From the NCBI RefSeq assembly GCF_900638385.1, contig NZ_LR134510.1:1240001-1304000 (forward strand): a DNA stretch of 64,000 nt. The letters run 5' to 3'. Within the stretch, counting starts at the first letter, position 1. Every line of letters begins with the position of its first letter. This document shows positions 27,794-36,220 of this stretch, piece by piece. The stretch comes from Actinobacillus delphinicola. Its GTDB lineage: Bacteria > Pseudomonadota > Gammaproteobacteria > Enterobacterales > Pasteurellaceae. The notes under the pieces were generated by a model that saw nothing but the letters and a program-made list of their open reading frames with translations, had not been told where the DNA came from and searched no databases. Position numbers and translations under genes: made by a program.

Positions 27794-28294
27794 GTGGCAT
27801 TTGATCCGCAAGTTAAAACGAACTTACGCCGTTATTATGTATTCGAACGCTTAACTTTAGAGCAAAGTGCTGAACGTGCGGAGGTATCTTTTGGTACTGC
27901 TCGTCGTTGGAAACGAGAGGCAGAATTAGCAGGTGATGACTGGGAAAAAGCCAGAGACGTACAAGTCATGGCAGGAGCAGAAATTGAAGATATTTCAAAA
28001 GGGTTACTTGCTGGTTTCATCATTCAATATCGTACCACAATGGATGAATTACAAAACAATGAAGAAATCGCCAGTACCGAAAAAGTACAATTATTAAGTT
28101 CGTTATCTGATAGTTTTTCAAAAATGACAGCAGCGAGCAAAAAACTCATTCCACAAACTACAGAAATGGCTACAGCAATGAAAGTCATTGAACTCTTTGC
28201 CAACGTGGTTAAAGAGAAAAAGCCACACTTACTCAGTGATTTTCTAGAACTGCTAGACGAAATGGAACGCCGCGTACAAACCCAGTTTAAATAG
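27794..28294 (+). CDS. DUF1804 protein, probable small terminase subunit
   Basis: The 166-residue product starts with GTG (MAFDPQVKTNLRRYYVFERL) overlapping the previous stop region. An N-terminal HTH (LTLEQSAERAEVSFGTARRWKREAE) fits a DNA-recognition role. DUF1804 genes lie directly before the large terminase in Mu-like phages (Mu gp27 position). Confidence 0.85.
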   Translation: MAFDPQVKTNLRRYYVFERLTLEQSAERAEVSFGTARRWKREAELAGDDWEKARDVQVMAGAEIEDISKGLLAGFIIQYRTTMDELQNNEEIASTEKVQLLSSLSDSFSKMTAASKKLIPQTTEMATAMKVIELFANVVKEKKPHLLSDFLELLDEMERRVQTQFK

Positions 28295-28313
28295 CCTTTA
28301 AACCCCATTTAAA
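28286..28313. repeat. Phased TTTAAA array 2
   Basis: TTTAAA starts at 28286, 28297 and 28308, exactly 11 bp apart, across the stop codon of the DUF1804 gene. Confidence 0.65.
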
Positions 28314-28381
28314 ACCAAAAGCAACTCTGGAATTTTTTACAAAATTTTCTCAAAAAAATCTAGCCTAGCTAAGGAACCACA

Positions 28382-30010
28382 ATGAAAGCAAAAGAATTTA
28401 GCGTCGAACTCGCCGCCCTTCGCTCCCAACTGCAACGCACCATTGAGGCTAGTTACAACCACTGGGACGATAGTGCAAAAGCGGTTCAAAAACGCCGTGA
28501 AAGTGTGTTTGATGGTAAAAATGGTTTTGCTTTTTTTGTGCAAAACTATTTTCCCCACTATGTCCGCTCGCCACATCAAAGTGAACTACATAAATATTTG
28601 TTTAAGCGTTTACCTGAAATTATTCAAAGCCCGAATAAATGCCTTGACGCTATCGCTGCTCCTCGTGGCGAAGCGAAGTCCACTATCGTGTCGCAACTAT
28701 TTGTACTGTGGTGTTTAATTACACAGAAAAAACATTACGCTTTAATTGTCATGGATAGTATCGACCAAGCTTATCCCATGCTCGAAGCCATCAAAGCGGA
28801 GCTTGAATTTAATAGCCGATTGTTGATTGATTTTCCTGATGTAACAGGTGTTGGACGAGTGTGGCAGGCTTCAACGATTATCACTAATGCTAATCAAAAG
28901 ATACAAGTAGCAGGTTCAGGCAAAAAATTACGTGGCTTACGTTTCGGGGCATATCGTCCCGATCTAGTGGTACTAGATGATATAGAAAATGATGAGCAAG
29001 TTCGTAGCCCAGAACAACGAGATAAATTGCATAATTGGCTTAAAAAGACCGTGCTACCGCTCGGCTCAGCAGATGGTAAGTTAGATATTATCTACATTGG
29101 CACTATCCTCCATTATGACAGTGTACTAAATCGTACACTTGCCAATAAAGCGTGGAAAACCGCCCACTTTAAAGCGATTTTACAACTGCCTGATGATATG
29201 GGACTTTGGGATAAATGGGAAAATATTTACTTAACTGAAGGGAAAAAGGCAGCGAATGAATTTTATTCCGTTCATCAAAAAGAAATGGATAAAGGGGCGA
29301 TAGTTTCCTGGCAGGCTCGACCAATTCTTGCGTTAATGGAGATTCGAGCAAGAGATGGACATGCCAGTTTTGACAGCGAATACCAAAACGACCCTGTAAG
29401 TGGCAATGATGCGATTTTTGCTAACAGTATTCAATATTGGACGGATTTGCCACCTGATTTAATTTATTTTGGTGCAGTTGATCCGTCTTTGGGAAAAGCA
29501 GGGGCAAGTCGTGACCCGAGTGCTATTCTCGTCGGTGGTTATCATCGACCGACGGGGAAACTTTATGTAATTGAGGCACAAATTAAAAAACGCCTACCTG
29601 ATTTGATTATTGAAGATGTGATCCGTCTTAACAATAAATGGCGTTGCCAAAAATGGTTTGTGGAAACAGTGCAATTCCAAGAATTTCTGAAAACGGAGCT
29701 AGTAAAACGTTCCGCCCAACGGGGTACACCTGTGCCTTGCCAAGCAATTAAACCCAACACAGATAAAATGTTACGCATTGAAAGTCTGCAACCACACATT
29801 GCTAATGGTTTAATTTTATTTAACCGCAACCAGACTACATTAATTGACCAACTTCGTCATTTCCCGAAAGCAGATCACGATGATGGACCTGATGCATTAG
29901 AAATGTTGTGGCGCAATGCGTTAACAAGTAGCGCACCCATTGAATGGCAAACGGTACAAAGCCGTTTTGACACTTACGATGAAGATTTAGACAGTCTTTG
30001 GGATATTTAA
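28382..30010 (+). CDS. Terminase large subunit (Mu gp28-like)
   Basis: This is a 542-residue DNA-packaging motor. Walker A-like APRGEAKST (~residues 93-101) and Walker B LVVLDDIEND (~198-207) form the ATPase. The C-terminal RNase H-fold nuclease has GAVDPSLGKAG, and HDDGPDALEML near the end. The RBS is AAGGAACCACA. Confidence 0.94.
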   Translation: MKAKEFSVELAALRSQLQRTIEASYNHWDDSAKAVQKRRESVFDGKNGFAFFVQNYFPHYVRSPHQSELHKYLFKRLPEIIQSPNKCLDAIAAPRGEAKSTIVSQLFVLWCLITQKKHYALIVMDSIDQAYPMLEAIKAELEFNSRLLIDFPDVTGVGRVWQASTIITNANQKIQVAGSGKKLRGLRFGAYRPDLVVLDDIENDEQVRSPEQRDKLHNWLKKTVLPLGSADGKLDIIYIGTILHYDSVLNRTLANKAWKTAHFKAILQLPDDMGLWDKWENIYLTEGKKAANEFYSVHQKEMDKGAIVSWQARPILALMEIRARDGHASFDSEYQNDPVSGNDAIFANSIQYWTDLPPDLIYFGAVDPSLGKAGASRDPSAILVGGYHRPTGKLYVIEAQIKKRLPDLIIEDVIRLNNKWRCQKWFVETVQFQEFLKTELVKRSAQRGTPVPCQAIKPNTDKMLRIESLQPHIANGLILFNRNQTTLIDQLRHFPKADHDDGPDALEMLWRNALTSSAPIEWQTVQSRFDTYDEDLDSLWDI

Positions 30011-30026
30011 GAGAGTAGGAAGTACA

Positions 30027-31619
30027 ATGAAAGCAAAGAAAAATAAGCGCACTAACCAAAAACCTCAAAAACCTGCTGAAAGATTACAAACTATTGATAA
30101 TGGTATTTATCGTTCAGGTTTTGTAACGGTTGATCATCCGTCCCAGCGTTTAACTCCCGCTAAGATGAAAGCTATTTTTAATAGCGCAGAACAAGGCGAT
30201 ATTGGTGAGCAACATGCTCTATTTTTAGATATCGAAGAACAAGATAGTACCATCCTAGCCAATTTACAAACACGTAAACGAGCTGTATTAGGTGTGGATT
30301 GGCAAATTGTACCGCCCAATAATCCAACGAGTGCTGAACTTTTACAATTAGATGCCGTAAAGGATTTATTTGAGCACTTGGATAATTTTGAAGACATACT
30401 CATGGATTTAATGGATGCCGTGGGTCATGGCTTTTCCGCTTTAGAAATCAAATGGCAATTTGATGGCAATCATTGGCAACCTGAACGATTTACTCATCGT
30501 AATCCAGCATGGTTCTTGTTAGATCCGTATGACAATTTACTATTGAAAAGTCCTGATTTCCCAATGGGTACACCATTGCAACCGTTGGGCTGGGTAGTGC
30601 ATTTGCACAAAAGTCGTGGTGTACAAGTGGCACGTAGTGGGCTATTCCGTACGTTGGCGTGGCTTTATATGTTTAAGCATTATTCCGTTCGTGATTTTGC
30701 AGAATTTTTAGAATTATACGGTATGCCTATTCGCATTGGTAAATACGGTGCGGGTACGACGGCACAAGAACGCCAGACCTTATTACGTGCCTTAATTGAT
30801 ATCGGTCACAACGCTAGTGGGATTATGCCTGACAGTATGCAAATTGAGCTGCATAATGCTGCTCAAAATGTGGGAACAAATAACCCATTTTTGCAAATGG
30901 TGGACTGGTGCGAAAAATCTATTGCACGTCTGATTTTAGGGCAAACTTTAACGAGTGGTGCCGATGGTAAAAGCTCAACGAATGCACTCGGCAACATACA
31001 TAATGAAGTGCGCCGTGATTTACTAATTTCCGATGTAAAACAGCTGCAACAAACCATTACCACGCAAATTATCCTGCCGTTTTTACAGGTCAACTTCCCC
31101 AACGTGGATGCAAAACGCATTCCACGCTTTGAATTTGATACGACAGAAACGGAAGATTTTGTCAGTTTCGCAGAAAGCCTACCAAAATTAGTGAGCGTAG
31201 GTGTGCAAATTCCAGAACGCTGGGCAAGAGAACGTTTAGGTATTCCAACGGCAGAAGAAAAAGACGTTGTATTGACAATGCAAGGTAAAGGGCAAGCCCC
31301 CCACGCCACACACGCTACCAGCTGTGGTTGCGGTTGCCACGCTGTGGCGCTGTCGCAAGGAAATGAAAAAAAGACAAGGTCGGAATTTTCGCAAAAATTT
31401 TTAGATGATGCCTTAGAAAAAGCATTTGTCGATATAGATTTTAATCAACAACTAGAACCAATGGTCAAACGCTGTCTTGGCGTAGTGTTATCCTGTTCAA
31501 CCTATGAAGAAGCCAGTGAAAAAATCGCTGAAGCTTATCCGAACTTAAATAGCCAGCAACATTTTAACTATTTAGAGAAAGCGATATTTTTAAGTGAGCT
31601 ATTAGGGAATGTGCGATGA
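30027..31619 (+). CDS. Portal protein (Mu gp29-like, DUF935)
   Basis: The 530-residue portal has the DUF935 hallmarks: LDIEEQDSTILANLQTRKRA, GVDWQIVPP and a C-terminal Cys/His stretch SCGCGCHAVAL. It forms the dodecameric portal vertex. A stretch at 31376-31402 (GTCGGAATTTTC followed by A/T tracts) is a relative of the phage intergenic repeat and encodes SEFSQKFL. Confidence 0.93.
   Translation: MKAKKNKRTNQKPQKPAERLQTIDNGIYRSGFVTVDHPSQRLTPAKMKAIFNSAEQGDIGEQHALFLDIEEQDSTILANLQTRKRAVLGVDWQIVPPNNPTSAELLQLDAVKDLFEHLDNFEDILMDLMDAVGHGFSALEIKWQFDGNHWQPERFTHRNPAWFLLDPYDNLLLKSPDFPMGTPLQPLGWVVHLHKSRGVQVARSGLFRTLAWLYMFKHYSVRDFAEFLELYGMPIRIGKYGAGTTAQERQTLLRALIDIGHNASGIMPDSMQIELHNAAQNVGTNNPFLQMVDWCEKSIARLILGQTLTSGADGKSSTNALGNIHNEVRRDLLISDVKQLQQTITTQIILPFLQVNFPNVDAKRIPRFEFDTTETEDFVSFAESLPKLVSVGVQIPERWARERLGIPTAEEKDVVLTMQGKGQAPHATHATSCGCGCHAVALSQGNEKKTRSEFSQKFLDDALEKAFVDIDFNQQLEPMVKRCLGVVLSCSTYEEASEKIAEAYPNLNSQQHFNYLEKAIFLSELLGNVR
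31376..31402 (+). repeat. GGTCGG-type repeat copy inside the portal gene
   Basis: AAGGTCGGAATTTTCGC followed by an A/T tract matches the inverse of the elements ending at 22297 and 25303. Its A/T part also matches the host ACGCCCC repeat, but the core differs. Confidence 0.5.
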
Positions 31620-32881
31620 ACACAGGATTTTCTTTTGACTTAACGCCGACAGAGGCTATTGCATTTTTACGTAATAAAGCACGGCTAGCACAAAAGTTGA
31701 ATTTGCCAGGAATGCAAGCCAGTGCAAGAGCCAATGCGACACGTATTCGCAATTTGACTAGTCTTGAAATGACGAGTGATATTTATAATTCTCTTGCCCA
31801 TGCACGTGAACAAGGTATTCCTTTTCACCAATGGAAAAAGAACATCATGGCAGAGTTTGAACGTAAAGGTTGGGTTGTGCCACGGACTAAAGGTAAAGAG
31901 GTAGATATTGTCGACCCTAAAACTGGAGAAATTTTCGGTACACCAAGACGACTTGCTTTGATTTATCGTGTAAACACCACGAATGCCTTACAGGCGGCAC
32001 GTTACCAGCAATTTATGGACAATGTAGATAGTCGCCCTTACTGGCAATATGTAGCAATTTTAGATAGTCGAACCCGTCCAACGCATAGTGCAATGCATGG
32101 AAAAGTATTTCGTTATGATGATCCATTTTGGACAATCTTTTATCCACCGAATGGTTTTAATTGCCGTTGCACCGTGCGTTCTTTTAGTAAACGAGATTTA
32201 CAACGCCGTGGCTTAAAAGCTACCCCAAGTGATGGCCAACTGGAAAAAAGCGATTTAGACGGTAGTGTAACCTACCGTTACGGTAAAAATAACGTATTCA
32301 AAGCAGATAAAGGCTTTGATTACAACGTAGGACGGACTGCCTATAAGCCCAATTTAAACTTATACCCAGCACCACTTGCCCAACAATTCGCCAAAGTGGA
32401 TATGACAGGGGCGGAGTTTCGATTTGCCTATGAACGCATTGAACAGGCTGTAAAAACGATTATTCAAGGAAATCAACGTGGCAAAAAGCTCAACAGCGAA
32501 CAACTGCTTAAAATCCGCAACCATTTAAGCCGTGAATACAAATTCGCCGCTGGGGTTTTGAGTACGAAAAATCAAGGATTATTAAAAAGCGACACTCGCA
32601 CCGTATGGCTAAGCGATGATAGCTTAATCAAACAGGCGAATAGTCGGAAGGGGGATAAGTATTTTGATATAGAGAGTTATGGGTTATTGCCTGAGATTAT
32701 TGATAGTCCTGATCATATTTTACAAGTAACTGATTTAGTTGGTCGTTTCATATTGATCAAGAATGATTTTTTGGTTGTAGTCAAAGTAATTGGTGGTAAG
32801 GAAATTTTTGTACTATCTTACAGAAAGGTTGAAAATAAGGAAATTCTTAATCTGATGAGAAGAGAAACAGTGCTTAGGTAG
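31616..32881 (+). CDS. MuF-type head morphogenesis protein with C-terminal PBECR-type nuclease domain
   Basis: Residues ~1-200 are a phage minor head (Mu gp30/SPP1 gp7) domain. It includes YRVNTTNALQAARYQQFMDN, the SRTRPTHSAMHGKVFRYDDPF motif and NGFNCRCTVRSF. The C-terminal ~100 residues (TVWLSDDSLIKQANSRKGDK, YGLLPEIIDSPDHILQV, VVVKVIGGKEIFVLSYRKV) resemble the PBECR2 (Barnase/EndoU/ColicinE5-like) nuclease domains often fused to MuF proteins. Such toxins are thought to be delivered with phage DNA. Nuclease activity is inferred from domain resemblance. It overlaps the portal gene by 4 bp. Confidence 0.85.
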   Translation: MNTGFSFDLTPTEAIAFLRNKARLAQKLNLPGMQASARANATRIRNLTSLEMTSDIYNSLAHAREQGIPFHQWKKNIMAEFERKGWVVPRTKGKEVDIVDPKTGEIFGTPRRLALIYRVNTTNALQAARYQQFMDNVDSRPYWQYVAILDSRTRPTHSAMHGKVFRYDDPFWTIFYPPNGFNCRCTVRSFSKRDLQRRGLKATPSDGQLEKSDLDGSVTYRYGKNNVFKADKGFDYNVGRTAYKPNLNLYPAPLAQQFAKVDMTGAEFRFAYERIEQAVKTIIQGNQRGKKLNSEQLLKIRNHLSREYKFAAGVLSTKNQGLLKSDTRTVWLSDDSLIKQANSRKGDKYFDIESYGLLPEIIDSPDHILQVTDLVGRFILIKNDFLVVVKVIGGKEIFVLSYRKVENKEILNLMRRETVLR

Positions 32882-32970
32882 GGCTCTCCACACCTACACA
32901 CGAGTCCCGGGCCTATTTCATCCCTTCGCCTGCGATCTGAGAGATTCATCGCTTTTCTAAGCACTGTTTC
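32864..32970 (+). other. Structured element at the 3' end of the MuF-toxin gene (possible RNA)
   Basis: GAAACAGTGCTTAG (32864-32877, last codons of the toxin) pairs perfectly with CTAAGCACTGTTTC (32957-32970). Inside are smaller helices: GGGCTC with GAGTCCC, and GCGAT with ATCGC. The enclosed DNA is GC-richer than its surroundings and has no open frame. It could be a regulatory RNA, a decay barrier or a recombination site. I do not recognise it as a named family. Confidence 0.5.
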
Positions 32971-33048
32971 AGCAAGATAATAGCAGAGTGTGTTTTTTAT
33001 GCAAGGGAAAAACCTGAAAAATTTAAGAAAAGATTGGATGTGAATATT

Positions 33049-33405
33049 ATGGCACTTACAGAGTTTGGTAAAGCTGTACGAAAAGCACGGATAGACCTTA
33101 GTGATACACTATTAGCTATGGCTCAGGCACTAGATGTGACGCCTGGTTTTTTAAGCGGAATGGAAACAGGACGTAAAAAAATTCCGATGGAATGGGCCTA
33201 TAAAATTCAAGCCTATTTTAAACAGAAAAATCTTTTTATTGAAAATTTACCTGAATTAGCTCAAGTTTCAAATGAAAGCATTCCTGTTGATAATTTGCCA
33301 TTACCTCAAAAAATGATGTTAGCAAGCTTTGCAAAGTCGGCAATGACCGATGAGCAAATTCAACGTTTTGAAAAACTTTTAGAGGAAATTAATAAGCCGA
33401 TATAA
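33049..33405 (+). CDS. XRE-family regulator downstream of the MuF-toxin
   Basis: The 118-residue product has an N-terminal HTH (TLLAMAQALDVTPGFLSGME). Start ATG 33049 (MALTEFGKAVRKARID) fits the family; the RBS is weak. It is followed by a convergent gpG-like gene. It might control the toxin, the structured element or late genes, or act as an antitoxin-like factor. Nothing in the sequence decides between these. Confidence 0.75.
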   Translation: MALTEFGKAVRKARIDLSDTLLAMAQALDVTPGFLSGMETGRKKIPMEWAYKIQAYFKQKNLFIENLPELAQVSNESIPVDNLPLPQKMMLASFAKSAMTDEQIQRFEKLLEEINKPI

Positions 33406-33416
33406 AAATGATACGC

Positions 33417-33848
33417 TTATACATCCACATTTTTAATTAAAATGCGACGTAAATAATCCCCTACATCGTCAAGTAATTCATTTTCATCTTGTAGGGTCAG
33501 ACTTAAAAATGGACGTGCAGGAATGATGGTATTGTGGTTACGGCCAGCATTTTTTGTGCCAAATTGATGAACGGGTGCGTACTTTTCATTTGTTCCTACT
33601 TCAGCATGATGGCGACTATAAGCAGTTCTTATGCTTTTTTCTAACGTGCCACTGTCTCTTAATATTTTACCTTTTCGATATTTCAAGGGTAACCATGCAG
33701 GGCGACCTTCTTGTGCAAAGTTTTCAGCAACTTTACTTTGTAATTCACCCGCAAGCATTTTCATTAAGGGCGTAGTGTCGTTTAATTGATGAACGGCATT
33801 GTTAAGTACCTGTTGTAAAGCTTGAATGTTAGTATCAATTTCGATCAT
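33417..33848 (-). CDS. Virion morphogenesis protein, Mu gpG-like, in reversed orientation
   Basis: This 143-residue protein belongs to the phage virion morphogenesis (tail completion, gpG/gpS) family: LQQVLNNAVHQLNDTTPLMK, AWLPLKYRKGKILRDSGTL, YAPVHQFGTKNAG and PARPFLSLT. ATG 33848 has AAGGAAAATAAC upstream. It is on the minus strand although all other identified head and tail structural genes are on the plus strand, so it needs its own promoter. Confidence 0.88.
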   Translation of the reverse strand: MIEIDTNIQALQQVLNNAVHQLNDTTPLMKMLAGELQSKVAENFAQEGRPAWLPLKYRKGKILRDSGTLEKSIRTAYSRHHAEVGTNEKYAPVHQFGTKNAGRNHNTIIPARPFLSLTLQDENELLDDVGDYLRRILIKNVDV

Positions 33849-33944
33849 GTTATTTTCCTTATCTTTGCCCCTTTCCATATCCTTCCAAAATCCTTTCTAA
33901 ATCGCACACTGTGGCGTTTTATGTTTTAAGAGTATAGTTTATCG

Positions 33945-34014
33945 TTTAAAAATTTTTAAAATGTTTTAAAATGGTTTTAAAGCGTTTTAAAAAGGGGTTA
34001 TTTTATTTTTTAAA
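33945..34014. repeat. Phased TTTAAA array 3, possible strong-gyrase-site equivalent
   Basis: TTTAAA begins at 33945, 33955, 33965, 33976 and 33986, then at 34009. The first five are spaced 10, 10, 11 and 10 bp. The ~290 bp region around it (33849-34140) has no gene and lies between the gpG-like and protease I genes, near the prophage middle. In Mu this is where the strong gyrase site lies. Confidence 0.6.
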
Positions 34015-34140
34015 ACCTTTTTGCATTTTTTCTAAAAAACACTTCTCAACTTATCTTTTTCTATCAAGTTTTCCTTGCTGAACGCACTCAACTCTTTTTA
34101 TTTTTCCTGCTTGTCATAATAGGCCTATAACGAGGTGATT

Positions 34141-35238
34141 ATGAACAAGCAATTACAGTATTTCGCTACCTCTATTGGTGAGGCGAGTTTACAAGACGTT
34201 GATGCAGTCATAAATGGACGTATTCAATTATTTCCCTATGGGCGATTTTATCCTAGTGATGGTCGAGTCATTACTACTGATGGCTGGGTACTCGACGATA
34301 CCAACGGTTACACGTTAGCAGATGCCATTAATAACCGTGCAGTACAGTTGATGATTGACTATGAACATCAAACCTTACATATCAAAGAAAACGGCCGTGG
34401 AAATCCCGCTGCTGGTTGGATGATTAACGCAGAGTACCGCCCCTTTGAAGGGCTGTTTGCTAATGTGAAGTGGACGACAACTGCCCACGCTCAAATTAAA
34501 AACAAAGAGTACCGTTACATTTCGCCGCTCTTTTTAGCAGATGAAAAAGGCTATGTGCAAGAAGTAGTTAATGCGGCGTTAACTAATCGTCCAGCCTTAC
34601 ATTTGCTTGATGAGGCAGTAGCCTTCTCAGAGCTAAACACTAACCCTCGACCTTTTAAAACTCAATCACAAGGAGAACCAATGGATTTTAAGAAAGAATT
34701 GTTGGCGTTGCTTGGCTTGAAAGCTGAGGCAACCGATGACGAGGCAACAGTCGCACTAGCGGCGTTAAACGCGCAAATTAATAGCAGTTTAATCCCATTA
34801 AACAAAGTTTACGCTGAGCTTGCGACACAAAAAGCGGTAGCGTTATCTGCACAAACGGCAGCACAAACTGTTGATCCTGCGAAGTACGTTTCAGTTTCTG
34901 CGATGCAAACCGTACAAACTGAATTAAACCAGTTGAAAGAACAAGTCGCAGCCGATAAGGCGAGTGCACTCATTCAAACTGCACTATCAGATGGTCGATT
35001 GTTGCCTGCACAGAAATCATGGGCTGAGAATTTAGCAAAAACGAATTTAACAGCTTTAAGTGATTATTTAGCCACAACAACGCCAAATAAAGCTTTAACC
35101 CAATCACAAACTGCAGGAATGTCAGAAAACGCCACGCCAAAAGCAGTAGCCTTGTCTGAGGTAGAGATGGCTACAGCATACGCATTAGGGTTAACTGAGC
35201 AAGAATATATCGAACACTATAAACAAGGAGCAAAATAA
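34141..35238 (+). CDS. I: Prohead protease (Mu gpI-like)
   Basis: The 365-residue protein has an N-terminal protease domain (MIDYEHQTLHIKENG, PAAGWM, KNKEYRYISPLF) and a C-terminal scaffold region. ATG 34141 follows CGAGGTGATT; a GTG at 34135 is less likely. An internal start at 34681 yields the scaffold alone, as in Mu I/Z. It overlaps the head gene by 1 bp. Confidence 0.9.
   Translation: MNKQLQYFATSIGEASLQDVDAVINGRIQLFPYGRFYPSDGRVITTDGWVLDDTNGYTLADAINNRAVQLMIDYEHQTLHIKENGRGNPAAGWMINAEYRPFEGLFANVKWTTTAHAQIKNKEYRYISPLFLADEKGYVQEVVNAALTNRPALHLLDEAVAFSELNTNPRPFKTQSQGEPMDFKKELLALLGLKAEATDDEATVALAALNAQINSSLIPLNKVYAELATQKAVALSAQTAAQTVDPAKYVSVSAMQTVQTELNQLKEQVAADKASALIQTALSDGRLLPAQKSWAENLAKTNLTALSDYLATTTPNKALTQSQTAGMSENATPKAVALSEVEMATAYALGLTEQEYIEHYKQGAK
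34681..35238 (+). CDS. Z: Nested scaffold protein (Mu gpZ-like)
   Basis: In-frame ATG 34681 (MDFKKELLALLGLKAEATDD) is preceded by the strong internal RBS AAGGAGAACC. The 185-residue product is the Ala/Gln/Lys-rich scaffold part of protease I. A nested Z inside I is established for Mu. Here the RBS is the direct evidence. Confidence 0.78.
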   Translation: MDFKKELLALLGLKAEATDDEATVALAALNAQINSSLIPLNKVYAELATQKAVALSAQTAAQTVDPAKYVSVSAMQTVQTELNQLKEQVAADKASALIQTALSDGRLLPAQKSWAENLAKTNLTALSDYLATTTPNKALTQSQTAGMSENATPKAVALSEVEMATAYALGLTEQEYIEHYKQGAK

Positions 35239-36161
35239 TGGCGTTCAAGAAATCGGAATTATTAGAGCTTTTGGATAAAGCTTTTTACAAAGAATTTTCT
35301 GAGGGGTTAGATTCCGTTAAACCACAATGGAACCAAGTGGCAATGTTAGTGGCATCGAATACTAAAATGAATACTTACGGTTTTTTAAGTAAATTTCCAA
35401 AGATGCGTGAGTGGGTTGGAGAACGCCAGTTACAGTCAATGCGAGCACAAGGTATGACACTTGAAAATAAGCTTTTTGAAACAACTGTAGACATTCCACG
35501 TGTAGATATTGAAGACGATCAGGTCGGCTTATTCATGCCAATGGTGCGTCAAGCTGGACAAAGTGCAGCGGAATTACCAGACGATCTCGTGTTTGGTTTG
35601 TTAAGTGAGGGTAAAACTACTGATTGTTACGATGGCAAGAAATTCTTTGCTACCGATCACCCTGTTTACGAAAAAGTAGACGGGACAGGTACGGAAAGCG
35701 CACAAAGTAACTTAACTACAGGTAGTGACAGCCAAGTCCCAGCGTTTTATTTATTTGATACCAGTAAGTCAATTAAACCGCTTATTTGGCAGGAACGCAC
35801 CAAACCTGAAATTCTCGCCAAATTCGACCCTGCACGCTCCGATAAAGTTTTTATGGAAGATGTGTACTTATGGGGTGTGCGTGCCCGCGGTAATGCAGGA
35901 TTTGGATTTTGGCAACTCGCTCACCGTGTAGAGCAAGCGGAACTCACTGTCGAAAACGTGATGAAGGCTCTTGCTACAATGCAAACTTTAAAAGGTGATG
36001 GCGGCAAAATGCTCAATATTCGTCCAAATGTATTACTTGTACCACCTGCATTAGAGCATGCTGCTCGCCAATTATGCGAGGCAGAGCTTATCAATGGCAG
36101 TAGCAATATTTTAAAAGGACGTTTAACTGTAATTGTTTCCCCTCTTATTGAGGAAAAGTAA
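35238..36161 (+). CDS. T: Major head subunit (Mu gpT-like)
   Basis: The 307-residue product matches the Mu gpT family in length and in the N-terminal KSELLELLDKAFYKEFSEGL, the central LPDDLVFGLLSEGKTTDCYDGKKFFATDHP and WGVRARGNAGFGFWQ. The start overlaps the I stop. Its own stop (36159-36161) lies in GAGGAAAAGTAA, where a -1 shift would enter the open frame of the next gene. Confidence 0.93.
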   Translation: MAFKKSELLELLDKAFYKEFSEGLDSVKPQWNQVAMLVASNTKMNTYGFLSKFPKMREWVGERQLQSMRAQGMTLENKLFETTVDIPRVDIEDDQVGLFMPMVRQAGQSAAELPDDLVFGLLSEGKTTDCYDGKKFFATDHPVYEKVDGTGTESAQSNLTTGSDSQVPAFYLFDTSKSIKPLIWQERTKPEILAKFDPARSDKVFMEDVYLWGVRARGNAGFGFWQLAHRVEQAELTVENVMKALATMQTLKGDGGKMLNIRPNVLLVPPALEHAARQLCEAELINGSSNILKGRLTVIVSPLIEEK

Positions 36162-36181
36162 TTCCAGCGCCAACAAAAACC

Positions 36182-36204
36182 ACTGGCGGTGATTCGCCGC
36201 CAGT
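36182..36204 (+). other. Stable hairpin just after the gpT stop codon
   Basis: ACTGGCGG and CCGCCAGT form a perfect 8 bp GC-rich stem with a 7 nt loop, 21 nt after the T stop. A conserved RNA motif downstream of gpT in Mu-like phages (Mu-gpT-DE) has been described. This may be a member, which I cannot verify here. Confidence 0.65.
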
Positions 36205-36220
36205 TGAGCGTAGTGATAAC

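Noticed and set aside
30863-31309. 148-codon minus-strand frame opposite the portal gene
   Set aside because: Antisense of a well-supported portal protein. No RBS, Ser/Cys-rich shadow composition.
32864-32970. Integron attC site
   Set aside because: The inverted repeat lacks the conserved GTTRRRY/RYYYAAC core and no integron integrase is present.
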